This document shows, one piece after another, positions 40,885-48,945 of a stretch of DNA of 64,000 nt. How positions within the stretch are numbered: position 1 is the first letter of the stretch; every line of letters starts with the position of its first letter. The notes under the pieces are model-generated. The model searched no databases. It was not told the origin of the DNA and worked only from the letters and a program-made list of their open reading frames with translations. The translations under genes were made by a program, and so were the position numbers. Origin of the DNA: Catenibacillus sp964565805 (lineage in GTDB: Bacteria > Bacillota > Clostridia > Lachnospirales > Lachnospiraceae); contig CAZMGH010000001.1 of NCBI GenBank assembly GCA_964565805.1, positions 1-64,000 of the forward strand, in the 5' to 3' direction.

Positions 40885-41025
40885 TTAATCTTGTTTTACC
40901 CCGGCCCGGCGCATGACTACCAGTTTGGCGGGCATCGGGAACATTAAAATCACCATCCAGGGTCACCTGAGGAAACGCCCGCTCTTTAAACGAATTGGTC
41001 CGGATACGTTTTTTATTATTTCCAT
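40885..41025 (-). pseudogene. Frameshifted 5' remnant of a DUF3794 (SPOCS-domain) gene
   Basis: A good binding site, AAGGAGG, stands eight bases before an ATG at 41025 that reads MEIIK. A frameshift then gives KRIRTNSFKERAFPQVTLDG and DFNVPDA, and a second frameshift gives KLVVMRRAGVKQD and a stop. The joined reading resembles the N terminus of clostridial DUF3794 proteins, which have a QVTL..D.NVPD..PD stretch. The rest of the gene is missing and the ispE promoter occupies its 3' end. The family identification is from memory of the motif. Confidence 0.55.
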
Positions 41026-41132
41026 AAAAATATCCTCCTTGCATTTCGATCTAAAAGATATTCTGCAAAGAGGATATTATGATTAACTTTCTACTGTAAA
41101 GTCCAGCTCTGACAGCTTAGGTTGGCAAAACT

Positions 41133-42863
41133 TTACATCATTCCATTGATCACATCCAGAACGGCCTTGCCAAGGACTGCGGATTTTTCATCTGCATCCT
41201 CCAGGGAAGTTCCCTTAATGCCGTAATAGAACTTGATCTTTGGTTCTGTACCGGAAGGACGAACGCACAGCCATGCGTCATCATTCATATCATAGTACAA
41301 AACATTGGAAGATGGAAGACCTGTCGGTGTTACATTGCCTGTAGTCCGGTCAACAATCTCATCCTTCTTATAATCTCTTGTGGAAAGCACCTTGTAGCCT
41401 GCCAGTTCCTTAGGCGGATTATTCCGCAGCGTTTCCATAATGGACTGGATCTTTGCAAGACCTTCAATACCAGACAGGGAGATGGATTTTACATCATCCT
41501 TGTAGTAGCCATATTTCTCATACATGTCGATCATGGCATCCCACAATGTCTTGCCCTGGGTCCTGTAGTAAGCCGCAGCCTCGCACAGAGCCATAGTAGC
41601 AACAATCGCATCCTTATCCCTTGCGTGGGTACCGATGAGGCAGCCGTAGCTTTCCTCAAAACCAAAGAGATACGTTCCCTTTCCTGTAGTCTCAAAGTTT
41701 AATATCTGCTGGCCGATATACTTAAAGCCGGTAAGGCACTCGATCAAACGAGCATTATAATCCTTGGCAATAGCATCTGCCATGTTTGTTGTTACAATAG
41801 TCTTAATGAGAGCGCCGTCCTCAGGAAGTCCTTTTAATTCCTTCCACTGACCGATGGTATACTCAGCCAGAAGGCATCCGGACATATTTCCTGTCAGGGT
41901 GTGATACTCTCCATTTTTATCTTTTACCCGCACGCCAAGACGGTCAGCATCCGGGTCTGTGGCCAGAACAAGGTCCGCGTCGATCTTTTTAGCCAGCTCA
42001 AGGCCCAGCACAAAAGCTTCGTCAGACTCAGGATTCGGATAGCTGACGGTTGGAAACTCCCCGTCAGGAAGCTCCTGCTCAGGCACAACGTAAACATGAT
42101 CAAAGCCGATCTCATTCAGAATCCTTCTGGCAGGAACATTTCCTGTGCCGTGAAGCGGTGTGTATACAATCTTCAACTCATCGCCTACGGCTTTAATGCT
42201 GTCCATATGTTTTACCTGCTTTTTCAGCGCACTGATATAGGCATCGTCCACTTCCTGGCCAATGGTCACATAAAGTCCCGCAGCCTGGGCAGCCGCCTCG
42301 TCCATGGTAAGTACGTTATTATAATCTGTAACAGCTTTTACTTCATCCATGATCCCTGTATCGTGAGGAGGTGTGATCTGAGCGCCGTCCTCCCAGTATA
42401 CTTTATATCCGTTATATTCTGGAGGATTATGGCTGGCTGTAATATTAATACCGGCAATACATCCTAAATGGCGTACCGCAAAGGACAGCTCCGGTGTAGG
42501 TCTTAAAGACTCAAAACGGTAAGCCTTAATGCCGTTGGCAGCCAGGCACAGAGCAGCTTCTTCAGAAAATTCCGAGGACATACGGCGGGAGTCATAAGCA
42601 ATAGCCACGCCTTTACGCTCTCCGCCCTGCTTTTTAATATAATTGGCAAGGCCCTGAGTCGTTTTGCGCACCACGTATTTATTCATACGGTTGATCCCGG
42701 CGCCGATAATGCCGCGCAGGCCTGCGGTTCCAAATTCCAGGTCCATATAAAAACGTTCTTTAATCTCGTTTTCATCATCCTTGATGCTTATAAGCTCAGC
42801 TTTTGTCGCGTCATCAAAGTAAGGGTTGGCAAGCCACTCCTCATAAATCATTTTGTAGTCCAT
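41133..42863 (-). CDS. pgcA: Phospho-sugar mutase (phosphoglucomutase/phosphomannomutase)
   Basis: 576 residues, the long PgcA-like form. It interconverts hexose 1- and 6-phosphates. The phosphoserine loop is in NITASHNPPEYNGYKVYW, the metal site DPDADRLGVRV, the sugar-binding GFEESYG and the C-terminal phosphate loop VRPSGTEPKIKFYYG. AGGAGGTAA lies before the ATG. The gene supplies glucose 1-phosphate for wall polymers or glycogen. It is flanked by intergenic regions on both sides. Confidence 0.95.
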   Translation of the reverse strand: MDYKMIYEEWLANPYFDDATKAELISIKDDENEIKERFYMDLEFGTAGLRGIIGAGINRMNKYVVRKTTQGLANYIKKQGGERKGVAIAYDSRRMSSEFSEEAALCLAANGIKAYRFESLRPTPELSFAVRHLGCIAGINITASHNPPEYNGYKVYWEDGAQITPPHDTGIMDEVKAVTDYNNVLTMDEAAAQAAGLYVTIGQEVDDAYISALKKQVKHMDSIKAVGDELKIVYTPLHGTGNVPARRILNEIGFDHVYVVPEQELPDGEFPTVSYPNPESDEAFVLGLELAKKIDADLVLATDPDADRLGVRVKDKNGEYHTLTGNMSGCLLAEYTIGQWKELKGLPEDGALIKTIVTTNMADAIAKDYNARLIECLTGFKYIGQQILNFETTGKGTYLFGFEESYGCLIGTHARDKDAIVATMALCEAAAYYRTQGKTLWDAMIDMYEKYGYYKDDVKSISLSGIEGLAKIQSIMETLRNNPPKELAGYKVLSTRDYKKDEIVDRTTGNVTPTGLPSSNVLYYDMNDDAWLCVRPSGTEPKIKFYYGIKGTSLEDADEKSAVLGKAVLDVINGMM

Positions 42864-43328
42864 TGGAATTACCTCCTAAATTCATCAAAAAATGTGGTTA
42901 CATTGGTTCAACCATAAATCTGTAAACACCACCCATGTTCATTATAATACATTTCCCTGTAAAAATAAAGAAGAATTTAACCATATTAGACATGGGCAGA
43001 CGATTTATTTTGACATTTTTTGTGCATTTTCATTATATCAAAGGTTAAAGACTCAAGCCGACCCATTTTCTTGTCCGGGTAAAGCCGGTCCTGTCTAGTT
43101 AATACCGGACAAGAAGCGTCGGATGTCCGCTTTTTCCCGTTTTTTTCGTCCACAAAAAATCCCTCCATACATTAGAAGCCAAAACAACGTGTTTTTACGT
43201 CTAACATATGAAGGGAAGATTTAAATTAGGATCATCGGTCCCAAAGACTGTTTCCCCTGCAAACAGGAACTCCCGAGGCGCCTGGAAGCTTCCAGCCGCG
43301 CCATTCGCTCATTTTTCACCCCGCAGTC
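42864..43328. other. Intergenic region between pgcA and asnA
   Basis: No gene seen. It contains a TATAAT for pgcA (42946-42941, minus) with a weak -35, and the TTGTCCGG inverted repeat at 43070-43113. Confidence 0.5.
43070..43113. repeat. TTGTCCGG inverted repeat, copy 1
   Basis: CTTGTCCGG (43070-43078) and CCGGACAAG (43105-43113) are followed by AAGC. The same unit occurs at 58031-58054 as an uninterrupted ten-pair hairpin; here an extra 20-odd bases sit in the loop. Confidence 0.65.
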
Positions 43329-44339
43329 TTACAGCAGCCACACGCCTTTTTCTTCGCAGGCTTCAAGAACGCCCTTGGGCCAAATAGAGGACTGAACCTC
43401 TCCCACATGGGCTTTTCTTAAGAAAAACATACAGATTCTGGACTGACCGATACCTCCGCCGATAGTGTAAGGAAGTTTTCCGTCCAAAAGGGCTCTCTGG
43501 AAAGGAAGATCAGCCCGCTCCGGGCAGCCCCGGATCGCCATCTGACGCACCAGCGCCTCCTCATCCACACGGATTCCCATGGAGGACAGCTCTAAGGCCA
43601 TATCTAAAACCGGATAGTATACTAAAATATCTCCGTTTAAAGACCAGTCATCATAGTCTGGAGCCCGTCCATCGTGGGGCTTTCCAGAAGCCAGATTTCC
43701 GCCGATCTGCATAAGGAACACCGCGCCTTTTAAACGGACGATTTCATTTTCCCGCTCTTTTGGAGTCTTATCCGGATACATATCCTCCAGCTCCTGAGAA
43801 GTAAGGAAATAAATCTCATCCGGCAGGATCGGTTTAATATAGCCATACTTTTCAGACATATATTTTTCCGTGTACCGAAGGGCATCATATACCCGGCGCA
43901 CTGTTTCTTTTAATGTATCAAAATTCCGTTCTTCCTTGCTGATGATTTTTTCCCAGTCCCACTGGTCAACAAAGATGGAATGAAGATTATCCGTATCTTC
44001 GTCCCGGCGGATTGCGTTCATATCCGTGTAAAGCCCTTCACCGTGATGGAAGCCGTAGCGCTTTAAGGCATAGCGTTTCCACTTAGCAAGAGAATGAACA
44101 ATCTCCACCTCCCGGTCTGCCTGCTCCTTGATGCCAAAGCTTACAGGTCTTTCCACACCATTTAAAGTATCATTTAAACCGCTTTCCGGCTCCACAAACA
44201 AAGGGGCAGATACACGGGTAAGATTTAACTGGTTTGCCAGCTCCCGCTCAAAATAATCCTTTACATACTTAATCGCAATCTCCGTCTCCCGTATATCCAG
44301 GGGAGATTTATATCCTTCCGGAATCATCAGGTTTTCCAT
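43329..44339 (-). CDS. asnA: Aspartate-ammonia ligase (asparagine synthetase A)
   Basis: 336 residues from the ATG with GGGAGG upstream; a GTG seven codons earlier overlaps that binding site and is rejected. AsnA makes asparagine from aspartate, ammonia and ATP using a class II tRNA synthetase-like fold. Motifs include RVSAPLFVEPESGLNDTLNG, KWKRYALKRYGF, GLYTDMNAIRRDED, SIFVDQWDWEK and the C-terminal GGGIGQSRICMFFLRKAHVG. The leader contains a short upstream frame and a binding-site hairpin. Confidence 0.97.
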   Translation of the reverse strand: MENLMIPEGYKSPLDIRETEIAIKYVKDYFERELANQLNLTRVSAPLFVEPESGLNDTLNGVERPVSFGIKEQADREVEIVHSLAKWKRYALKRYGFHHGEGLYTDMNAIRRDEDTDNLHSIFVDQWDWEKIISKEERNFDTLKETVRRVYDALRYTEKYMSEKYGYIKPILPDEIYFLTSQELEDMYPDKTPKERENEIVRLKGAVFLMQIGGNLASGKPHDGRAPDYDDWSLNGDILVYYPVLDMALELSSMGIRVDEEALVRQMAIRGCPERADLPFQRALLDGKLPYTIGGGIGQSRICMFFLRKAHVGEVQSSIWPKGVLEACEEKGVWLL

Positions 44340-44371
44340 TACAAAAAGTCCTCCCGTCACAGATGAAATAT

Positions 44372-44395
44372 GAAAGTCCCTTCCTCCTGACTTTC
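44372..44395 (-). promoter_or_regulatory. Hairpin in the asnA leader holding a Shine-Dalgarno-like loop
   Basis: On the minus strand GAAAGTC (44395-44389) pairs with GACTTTC (44378-44372) and exposes AGGAGGAAGG in the loop. The same GAAAGTC could instead pair with the GACTTTT next to the true asnA binding site (44350-44343). Confidence 0.45.
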
Positions 44396-44412
44396 ACATG
44401 CAGCCGAACCAT

Positions 44413-44460
44413 TCAGAGACAACCGGCCGATTTTACAAGTTTCCATTCAATATCTGTCAT
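44413..44460 (-). CDS. Possible 15-codon upstream reading frame before asnA
   Basis: GAGGTGG lies a few bases before an ATG at 44460 that reads MTDIEWKLVKSAGCL and stops at 44413. It contains no run of Asn or Asp codons, so a classical attenuation peptide is unlikely. It could be a chance frame. Confidence 0.25.
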   Translation of the reverse strand: MTDIEWKLVKSAGCL

Positions 44461-44498
44461 ATTACCACCTCAAAGCGCCACATGTCAATATGTTTTTA

Positions 44499-44625
44499 AG
44501 TTGAGCCAAGCGCCGGATGGCGCAAAGACGCTTTGCAAGCTTGCTTGCAAAAGAGGATTTACGCCAGACGGCATTTGGGCAACGCCCTCAGTGAGCGGCT
44601 TCGCCGCGAACGGCTTGGCTCAACT
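44499..44625. repeat. Five-hairpin element closed by a 14-bp stem
   Basis: AAGTTGAGCCAAGC (44499-44512) is the exact complement of 44612-44625. Inside, in order, are GCGCC/GGCGC, TTTGCAAG/CTTGCAAA, GCC/GGC, GGGC/GCCC and GCGGC/GCCGC hairpins. It lies between the LtaS-like gene and asnA and its right end is repeated across the assembly gap. Confidence 0.7.
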
Positions 44626-44631
44626 TCTTTC

Positions 44632-44731
44632 NNNNNNNNNNNNNNNNNNNNNNNNNNNNNNNNNNNNNNNNNNNNNNNNNNNNNNNNNNNNNNNNNNNNN
44701 NNNNNNNNNNNNNNNNNNNNNNNNNNNNNNN
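44632..44731. other. Assembly gap 1 (100 N)
   Basis: Exactly 100 N. The 30 bp before it (44602-44631) are identical to the 30 bp after it (44732-44761). This suggests overlapping contig ends that were not merged, or a repeat element of unknown copy number. Confidence 0.9.
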
Positions 44732-44779
44732 CGCCGCGAACGGCTTGGCTCAACTTCTTTCTCCTGAGCAGCATCCGCC

Positions 44780-46846
44780 TTACGGCATAACCCCATAAAA
44801 ATCGGTCAAAGACTTATCATCCTCAAACAAATGATAATACTGAAGCAAACGATATTCTTCGATCTGCTCAGCATAAGGATTATCGGAGGAATTATAATAA
44901 TTCCCCTCATAATCAATATAAACATTAGCAGTGATCACTGGCAATATCTGACTCAGATCCGAAAGAAATTCCTGGTACCCTGTCTTTGGCAGACCGGCCA
45001 CATCCAGGATCAGAGAGCTGAGATAGTTGGCGCTTAGCCGCTGGATCTCCATTTCCTCAATATCATAGTTGGCCCAGATCACAAATGGCGTAATATATCG
45101 CTGCTGTTCATATTCCAGAGAATCATCTTCCTCTGTTCCGCAATATTCCAAAATGGGCTCCGCGATAATATCCGTAGGCTGATGATCTCCAAACAGAACC
45201 ACAATGGTCTTTTCCTCTTCCTGTGAAAAATAGTCAATAAGCATTTCAAAAGCCTCATCCGTCTTTTTCACAAGAGAGAGGTACTGTTCTGTATAGCGCT
45301 TTTCACTGGCATCCTCCGGCTCAAACCCCAGAGAGATTTCCGGTGTAAAGTTATCATATTGATTATAATAGCCTCCGTGATTCTGCATGGTCACTTCAAA
45401 GACAAATAATGGCTCATCCGGATCCTTATTTTCATAAAGGTCGATTATCTGCTTAAATGCGCTTTCATCGGACACATAGGTACGTAAAAGATCCCGGTAA
45501 GTAAAGTCCGGATAAAATAAAATAGTATCAAATCCAAAATAAGGATACACCTCATCCCGGTCCCAGCCGGAAGCATTGTAAGGGTGAAGGGCCGCGGTAG
45601 AATACCCCAGACTTTCAAGCCATGATGTTAGGGTTGGCTTTTCCTCATGAATGTACTGCTGGTAGGCCACGCTGCCCTGGGGCAGAAAAGCCATCGTATC
45701 CCCTGTAAGAAACTCAAACTCTGTATTTGCTGTATTTCCGCCTTTCACAGAAACAAACAGATTGCCCCGGACAGTATTCTCCGTCAGGCTGCGGAAGAAG
45801 GGCATATAATCCTCATTCACCGGGAAATCTCCCAGCACTGACAGATCGCTGAAGGCTTCATCCATAATAACAATAATATTTGGATACTGAGTCTCTTCTT
45901 CCCCATCCTCCTGGGACGTGGTTGCCGCGTCAGCGCCATCATTCTGACTGGCAGCAGCATTTTCGGAATTATTTTCGGAAGAATTCTCGGACGCCTCATC
46001 ATCTTCCATATAAGACTCCATGATCTGAGCCACCTGTTCCACCGAGTAGTCCTCCGGCCTGTCTACCTGAATATACTGAAGATTATATAAAAAGCTTACC
46101 GCAAACCCATTGGTGGCATATAAAGAATTAGGCATAAACAATGTCTCATTCAGACCAAGGAAACTTTTTACGCTTTCGTTTTGAAGTCCCAGGAAAATCC
46201 CGACCAATGCTGCCAGACAGCAGACGCCTGCCCCCAGCCGGATCATTTTTTCACGAATACGTACCCCCGGCAGGCGAATACCCAGTTTCGCCGCCAGGCA
46301 GATCAGCAGGATAAACGCCAGGGCAACCACAAGCATGGGATATTCTACGGCAAACTCATAAGTGCCGGTAACGCTCATGGCTGTGCCCAAAGACAACAAA
46401 TCCCAGGGCAATATAGGTGAACCGCGGAAACATACCGTGTAATAATTGGCAATACCTACAGCCATTGGGATCACACAGCCAATGATTCCGGCAGTTTTTG
46501 CCCGCCCTGTGATCACAAAGAGCAGGCCAAACAGCAGGTAAAAAAACAGGATGTTTACCACCTGCAGTATAACGCTCATTTCAAACCCATTATGAGAATA
46601 GGCCTCCAGCAGATAAAAACTGGCCGGAGGCAGCACAATCATCCACAAAATCCCCGGTATTTTCTTCAAACGAACCTTTAAATTCAAAACAATGGCAATG
46701 GCCAGGATCAGTCCCACGCACTGTCCAAAATAAATCCATGAAAAACCTTCCGTAGAAACACTGTAAATATAAACACCCAGCAGCGCCAGAATCAGGCAGC
46801 CGTTGACTGCCATCCGCCTGCCGGGCTTAATAAAAATTTTTTGCAT
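44780..46846 (-). CDS. LtaS-like sulfatase-fold phosphoglycerol transferase
   Basis: 688 residues from the ATG at 46846. Five to seven membrane helices fill residues 1-220. An acidic Asn/Ser/Ala-rich linker follows, then a sulfatase-fold domain starting at YPNIIVIMDEAFSD. The likely catalytic threonine is in KGGNTANTEFEFLTG and a metal site is FGDHQPTD. LtaS-type enzymes polymerise glycerol phosphate on the outer face of the membrane to build lipoteichoic acid or modify glycans. A GTG-start extension is possible. It has its own promoter with an operator-like palindrome. Confidence 0.85.
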   Translation of the reverse strand: MQKIFIKPGRRMAVNGCLILALLGVYIYSVSTEGFSWIYFGQCVGLILAIAIVLNLKVRLKKIPGILWMIVLPPASFYLLEAYSHNGFEMSVILQVVNILFFYLLFGLLFVITGRAKTAGIIGCVIPMAVGIANYYTVCFRGSPILPWDLLSLGTAMSVTGTYEFAVEYPMLVVALAFILLICLAAKLGIRLPGVRIREKMIRLGAGVCCLAALVGIFLGLQNESVKSFLGLNETLFMPNSLYATNGFAVSFLYNLQYIQVDRPEDYSVEQVAQIMESYMEDDEASENSSENNSENAAASQNDGADAATTSQEDGEEETQYPNIIVIMDEAFSDLSVLGDFPVNEDYMPFFRSLTENTVRGNLFVSVKGGNTANTEFEFLTGDTMAFLPQGSVAYQQYIHEEKPTLTSWLESLGYSTAALHPYNASGWDRDEVYPYFGFDTILFYPDFTYRDLLRTYVSDESAFKQIIDLYENKDPDEPLFVFEVTMQNHGGYYNQYDNFTPEISLGFEPEDASEKRYTEQYLSLVKKTDEAFEMLIDYFSQEEEKTIVVLFGDHQPTDIIAEPILEYCGTEEDDSLEYEQQRYITPFVIWANYDIEEMEIQRLSANYLSSLILDVAGLPKTGYQEFLSDLSQILPVITANVYIDYEGNYYNSSDNPYAEQIEEYRLLQYYHLFEDDKSLTDFYGVMP

Positions 46847-46950
46847 TTTTCCTGCATCCTCTCCGTTCCCCACCCTGTTGTAAAACTGTCTTTACCCTTC
46901 ATAAAGTAAAATCCGCTTTTTCCAAATTTTACATGCTCATTACAGACATT

Positions 46951-46978
46951 ATTATATCATTCCCTGGGAATCTTTCAA
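46951..46978 (-). promoter_or_regulatory. Promoter of the LtaS-like gene with spacer palindrome
   Basis: On the minus strand TTGAAA (46978-46973), a 16-bp spacer and TATAAT (46956-46951). ATTCCCTGGGAAT (46959-46971) is a perfect palindrome inside the spacer, where a repressor would block polymerase. Confidence 0.7.
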
Positions 46979-47007
46979 GGACCGGAGTTACAGAGCCCTG
47001 CCAAACT

Positions 47008-47814
47008 CTAACGTCCTTCCATCTCCCGGATCAGCTTCCGGGCCTTATTCGCATAAAGCCGACGAAAGTCCGCACTTTCACCAAGGCCGTGAAGGACGAT
47101 CTCCACCAAAAAGCCCCGCCGGGTCAAAATATTATACCAGGAATCCGCATCGTCCCCGGCCATATCGTTTCGGGCATGGTCCCCGGCCACTAGCATAAAA
47201 GGCATAAGATACACCTTTTTAACCCCTTCTTTTTCCATCCGGTCCATCACCTCATCAAGCACCGGCGGCGCTTCCACATTGGCCACATATACTGCCCGGG
47301 TAGGCAGCTGATCCAGGTAATGCTGAAGGGCAAAATAGGAGCTGTTTGAAAAATGCTCCGTGCCGTGGCCCATTAAAAGCACCACATCCTGATCACCGGT
47401 TTTTGGCATCCACTCTCCCAGAGCCTGAACCACCTGGCTGTAATCGTCATTTTCATACAGCAGAGGCTGCCCCAGGGACACCTGTATCTCCGGATGATTT
47501 TTTGCAAATTTTTCTGTATCCCGCTCCAGATCATGATACTCTGTCCCTGCCAAAATGTGGGTCGGCTGAACCGCCACTGTCCTGTAGCCTTTTTGGGCCA
47601 GCATGGCAAAAGCTTCCCTGGGGGCGGAAATTTCCATGTGACAGACATTTTTTAACTTTTTTATAATCATCCCTGAGGTAAAGGCCCGAAACAGATCATA
47701 TCCCGGCGCTGCTGCCGCCATAGCCTGCTCTACAGGGGCAATACAGCTTTTAATAACCTGGGTGTAGCTTGTTCCGAAACTTACCGCTAAAAAGGCTTTT
47801 TTATGTTCATTCAT
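47008..47814 (-). CDS. cbiK: Sirohydrochlorin cobaltochelatase
   Basis: 268 residues. CbiK inserts Co2+ into sirohydrochlorin early in anaerobic cobalamin synthesis. Family features are FLAVSFGTSYTQV, VQPTHILAGTEYHDL, the metal-binding histidine in LLMGHGTEHFSN and a second in PFMLVAGDHARNDMAG. No signal peptide, so cytoplasmic. It lies 24 bp after fabH on the same strand and downstream of cobalamin-dependent metH, but no other cob/cbi genes are in the window. Confidence 0.92.
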   Translation of the reverse strand: MNEHKKAFLAVSFGTSYTQVIKSCIAPVEQAMAAAAPGYDLFRAFTSGMIIKKLKNVCHMEISAPREAFAMLAQKGYRTVAVQPTHILAGTEYHDLERDTEKFAKNHPEIQVSLGQPLLYENDDYSQVVQALGEWMPKTGDQDVVLLMGHGTEHFSNSSYFALQHYLDQLPTRAVYVANVEAPPVLDEVMDRMEKEGVKKVYLMPFMLVAGDHARNDMAGDDADSWYNILTRRGFLVEIVLHGLGESADFRRLYANKARKLIREMEGR

Positions 47815-47838
47815 CCTGCTTCTCTCCCGTCAAAACGT

Positions 47839-48858
47839 CTATACCACGCGCATCAGAATACTTCCCCAGGTCAGGCCGCCGCCAAATCCGGAGATCATCA
47901 TGGTATCGCCTTTTTTCACCTTTCCGCTGGCTATAAGTTCATCTAAAGCAAGTGGAACGCTGGCCGCGGAAGTATTTCCATACTCATCAATGGTGATGAT
48001 AAACTTATCTATCGGCACATTCAGACGCTTTGCCACAGATTCAATGATCCGGTAATTCGCCTGATGGAGAACAAAATGATCCACATCATCCACTGTCATA
48101 CGCTGAGCCTCAAGAACCTGTTGGATACTCTCAGGCACCTTCTTTACAGCAAACTTAAACACTTCCGAACCATCCATGGACACGTAGCGGGACTTAGGAA
48201 TCAAAGTTCCATCAGGGCCTTCCTCCATATTGGCAGCCCTGCGCTGATCCTTTGTCATAAATGGATTATCTATATCCCGCTCAAACATTTTTAATGTATG
48301 ACCCTTCTGGCCATCTGTCCCCATGGACATGCCTAAAAATCCAGGTTCATTGCTGACGCCAAAAACAGCCGCGCCTGCGCCGTCGCCAAAAAGGATACAT
48401 GTGGACCGGTCTTTCCAGTTGGTAATCTTTGATAATACCTCTCCGCCCACCACGAGGACATGACGGGCCGCACCGCCCTTAATATACATGGCCGCGCATC
48501 CCATAGCATAGACAAATCCGGAACAGGCAGCGGACAGATCAAAGCAAAACGCGTTCATCGCTCCCAGAGCCTTCTGAACAGCGCAGGATGCATTAGGCAA
48601 CGGCTCATCGGGAGTAAGGGTAGCCACAATGATCATATCCAGATCCAAAGGGGTGAGCCCGGATGCCTTAAGGGCTTTCTGCGCTGCTTCCACACAAAGG
48701 GAAGTCAAATTTTCCCCTGTGACAATATGACGCCTGCAAATACCGGTCCGGGTACGGATCCATTCATCATTGGTTTCCACCAGCCGGGCCAGGTCATGGT
48801 TTGTTACGATTTTCTCCGGCACACCTGATCCTGTGCCTAACAGCTTAACTTCTGACAT
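47839..48858 (-). CDS. fabH: 3-oxoacyl-ACP synthase III
   Basis: 339 residues. It starts fatty-acid synthesis by condensing acetyl- or branched acyl-CoA with malonyl-ACP. The catalytic triad is visible: Cys in LSAACSGFVYAM, His in HFVLHQANYRIIE, Asn in YGNTSAASVP. A stop codon directly precedes the ATG, fixing the start. The only AGGAGG (48899-48894) is 35 bp away, separated by a small hairpin. The promoter carries a FabT-like operator. Other fab genes are not nearby. Confidence 0.95.
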   Translation of the reverse strand: MSEVKLLGTGSGVPEKIVTNHDLARLVETNDEWIRTRTGICRRHIVTGENLTSLCVEAAQKALKASGLTPLDLDMIIVATLTPDEPLPNASCAVQKALGAMNAFCFDLSAACSGFVYAMGCAAMYIKGGAARHVLVVGGEVLSKITNWKDRSTCILFGDGAGAAVFGVSNEPGFLGMSMGTDGQKGHTLKMFERDIDNPFMTKDQRRAANMEEGPDGTLIPKSRYVSMDGSEVFKFAVKKVPESIQQVLEAQRMTVDDVDHFVLHQANYRIIESVAKRLNVPIDKFIITIDEYGNTSAASVPLALDELIASGKVKKGDTMMISGFGGGLTWGSILMRVV

Positions 48859-48870
48859 TTATACCACTGA

Positions 48871-48945
48871 CGCCGACACCCTGCCGGCGGTTGCCTCCTA
48901 ATATTTTGATAATCAAAGTATATGCCCAAAGCCAGGAAATGTCAA
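48871..48945 (-). promoter_or_regulatory. fabH promoter, FabT-like operator and leader hairpin
   Basis: On the minus strand TTGACA (48945-48940), a 17-bp spacer and TATACT (48922-48917). The start region is covered by TTTGATTATCAAA (48917-48905), the core of the published FabT (MarR-family) site. The leader then has AGGAGG and a hairpin CGCCG/CGGCG (48889-48871). Confidence 0.75.

Noticed and set aside
40817..41044. Intact 75-residue protein upstream of ispE
   Set aside because: The frame only partly overlaps the similarity to DUF3794, its start overlaps the binding site of the decayed gene, and it runs through the ispE promoter.
44340..44500. T-box leader for asnA, suggested by GAGGTGGTAATATG
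   Set aside because: The required AGGGTGG-ACCGCG core and the specifier and antiterminator stems are not present.
44499..44625. tRNA or tmRNA gene
   Set aside because: No anticodon arm, T-arm consensus or CCA context; the stems do not form a cloverleaf of tRNA size.
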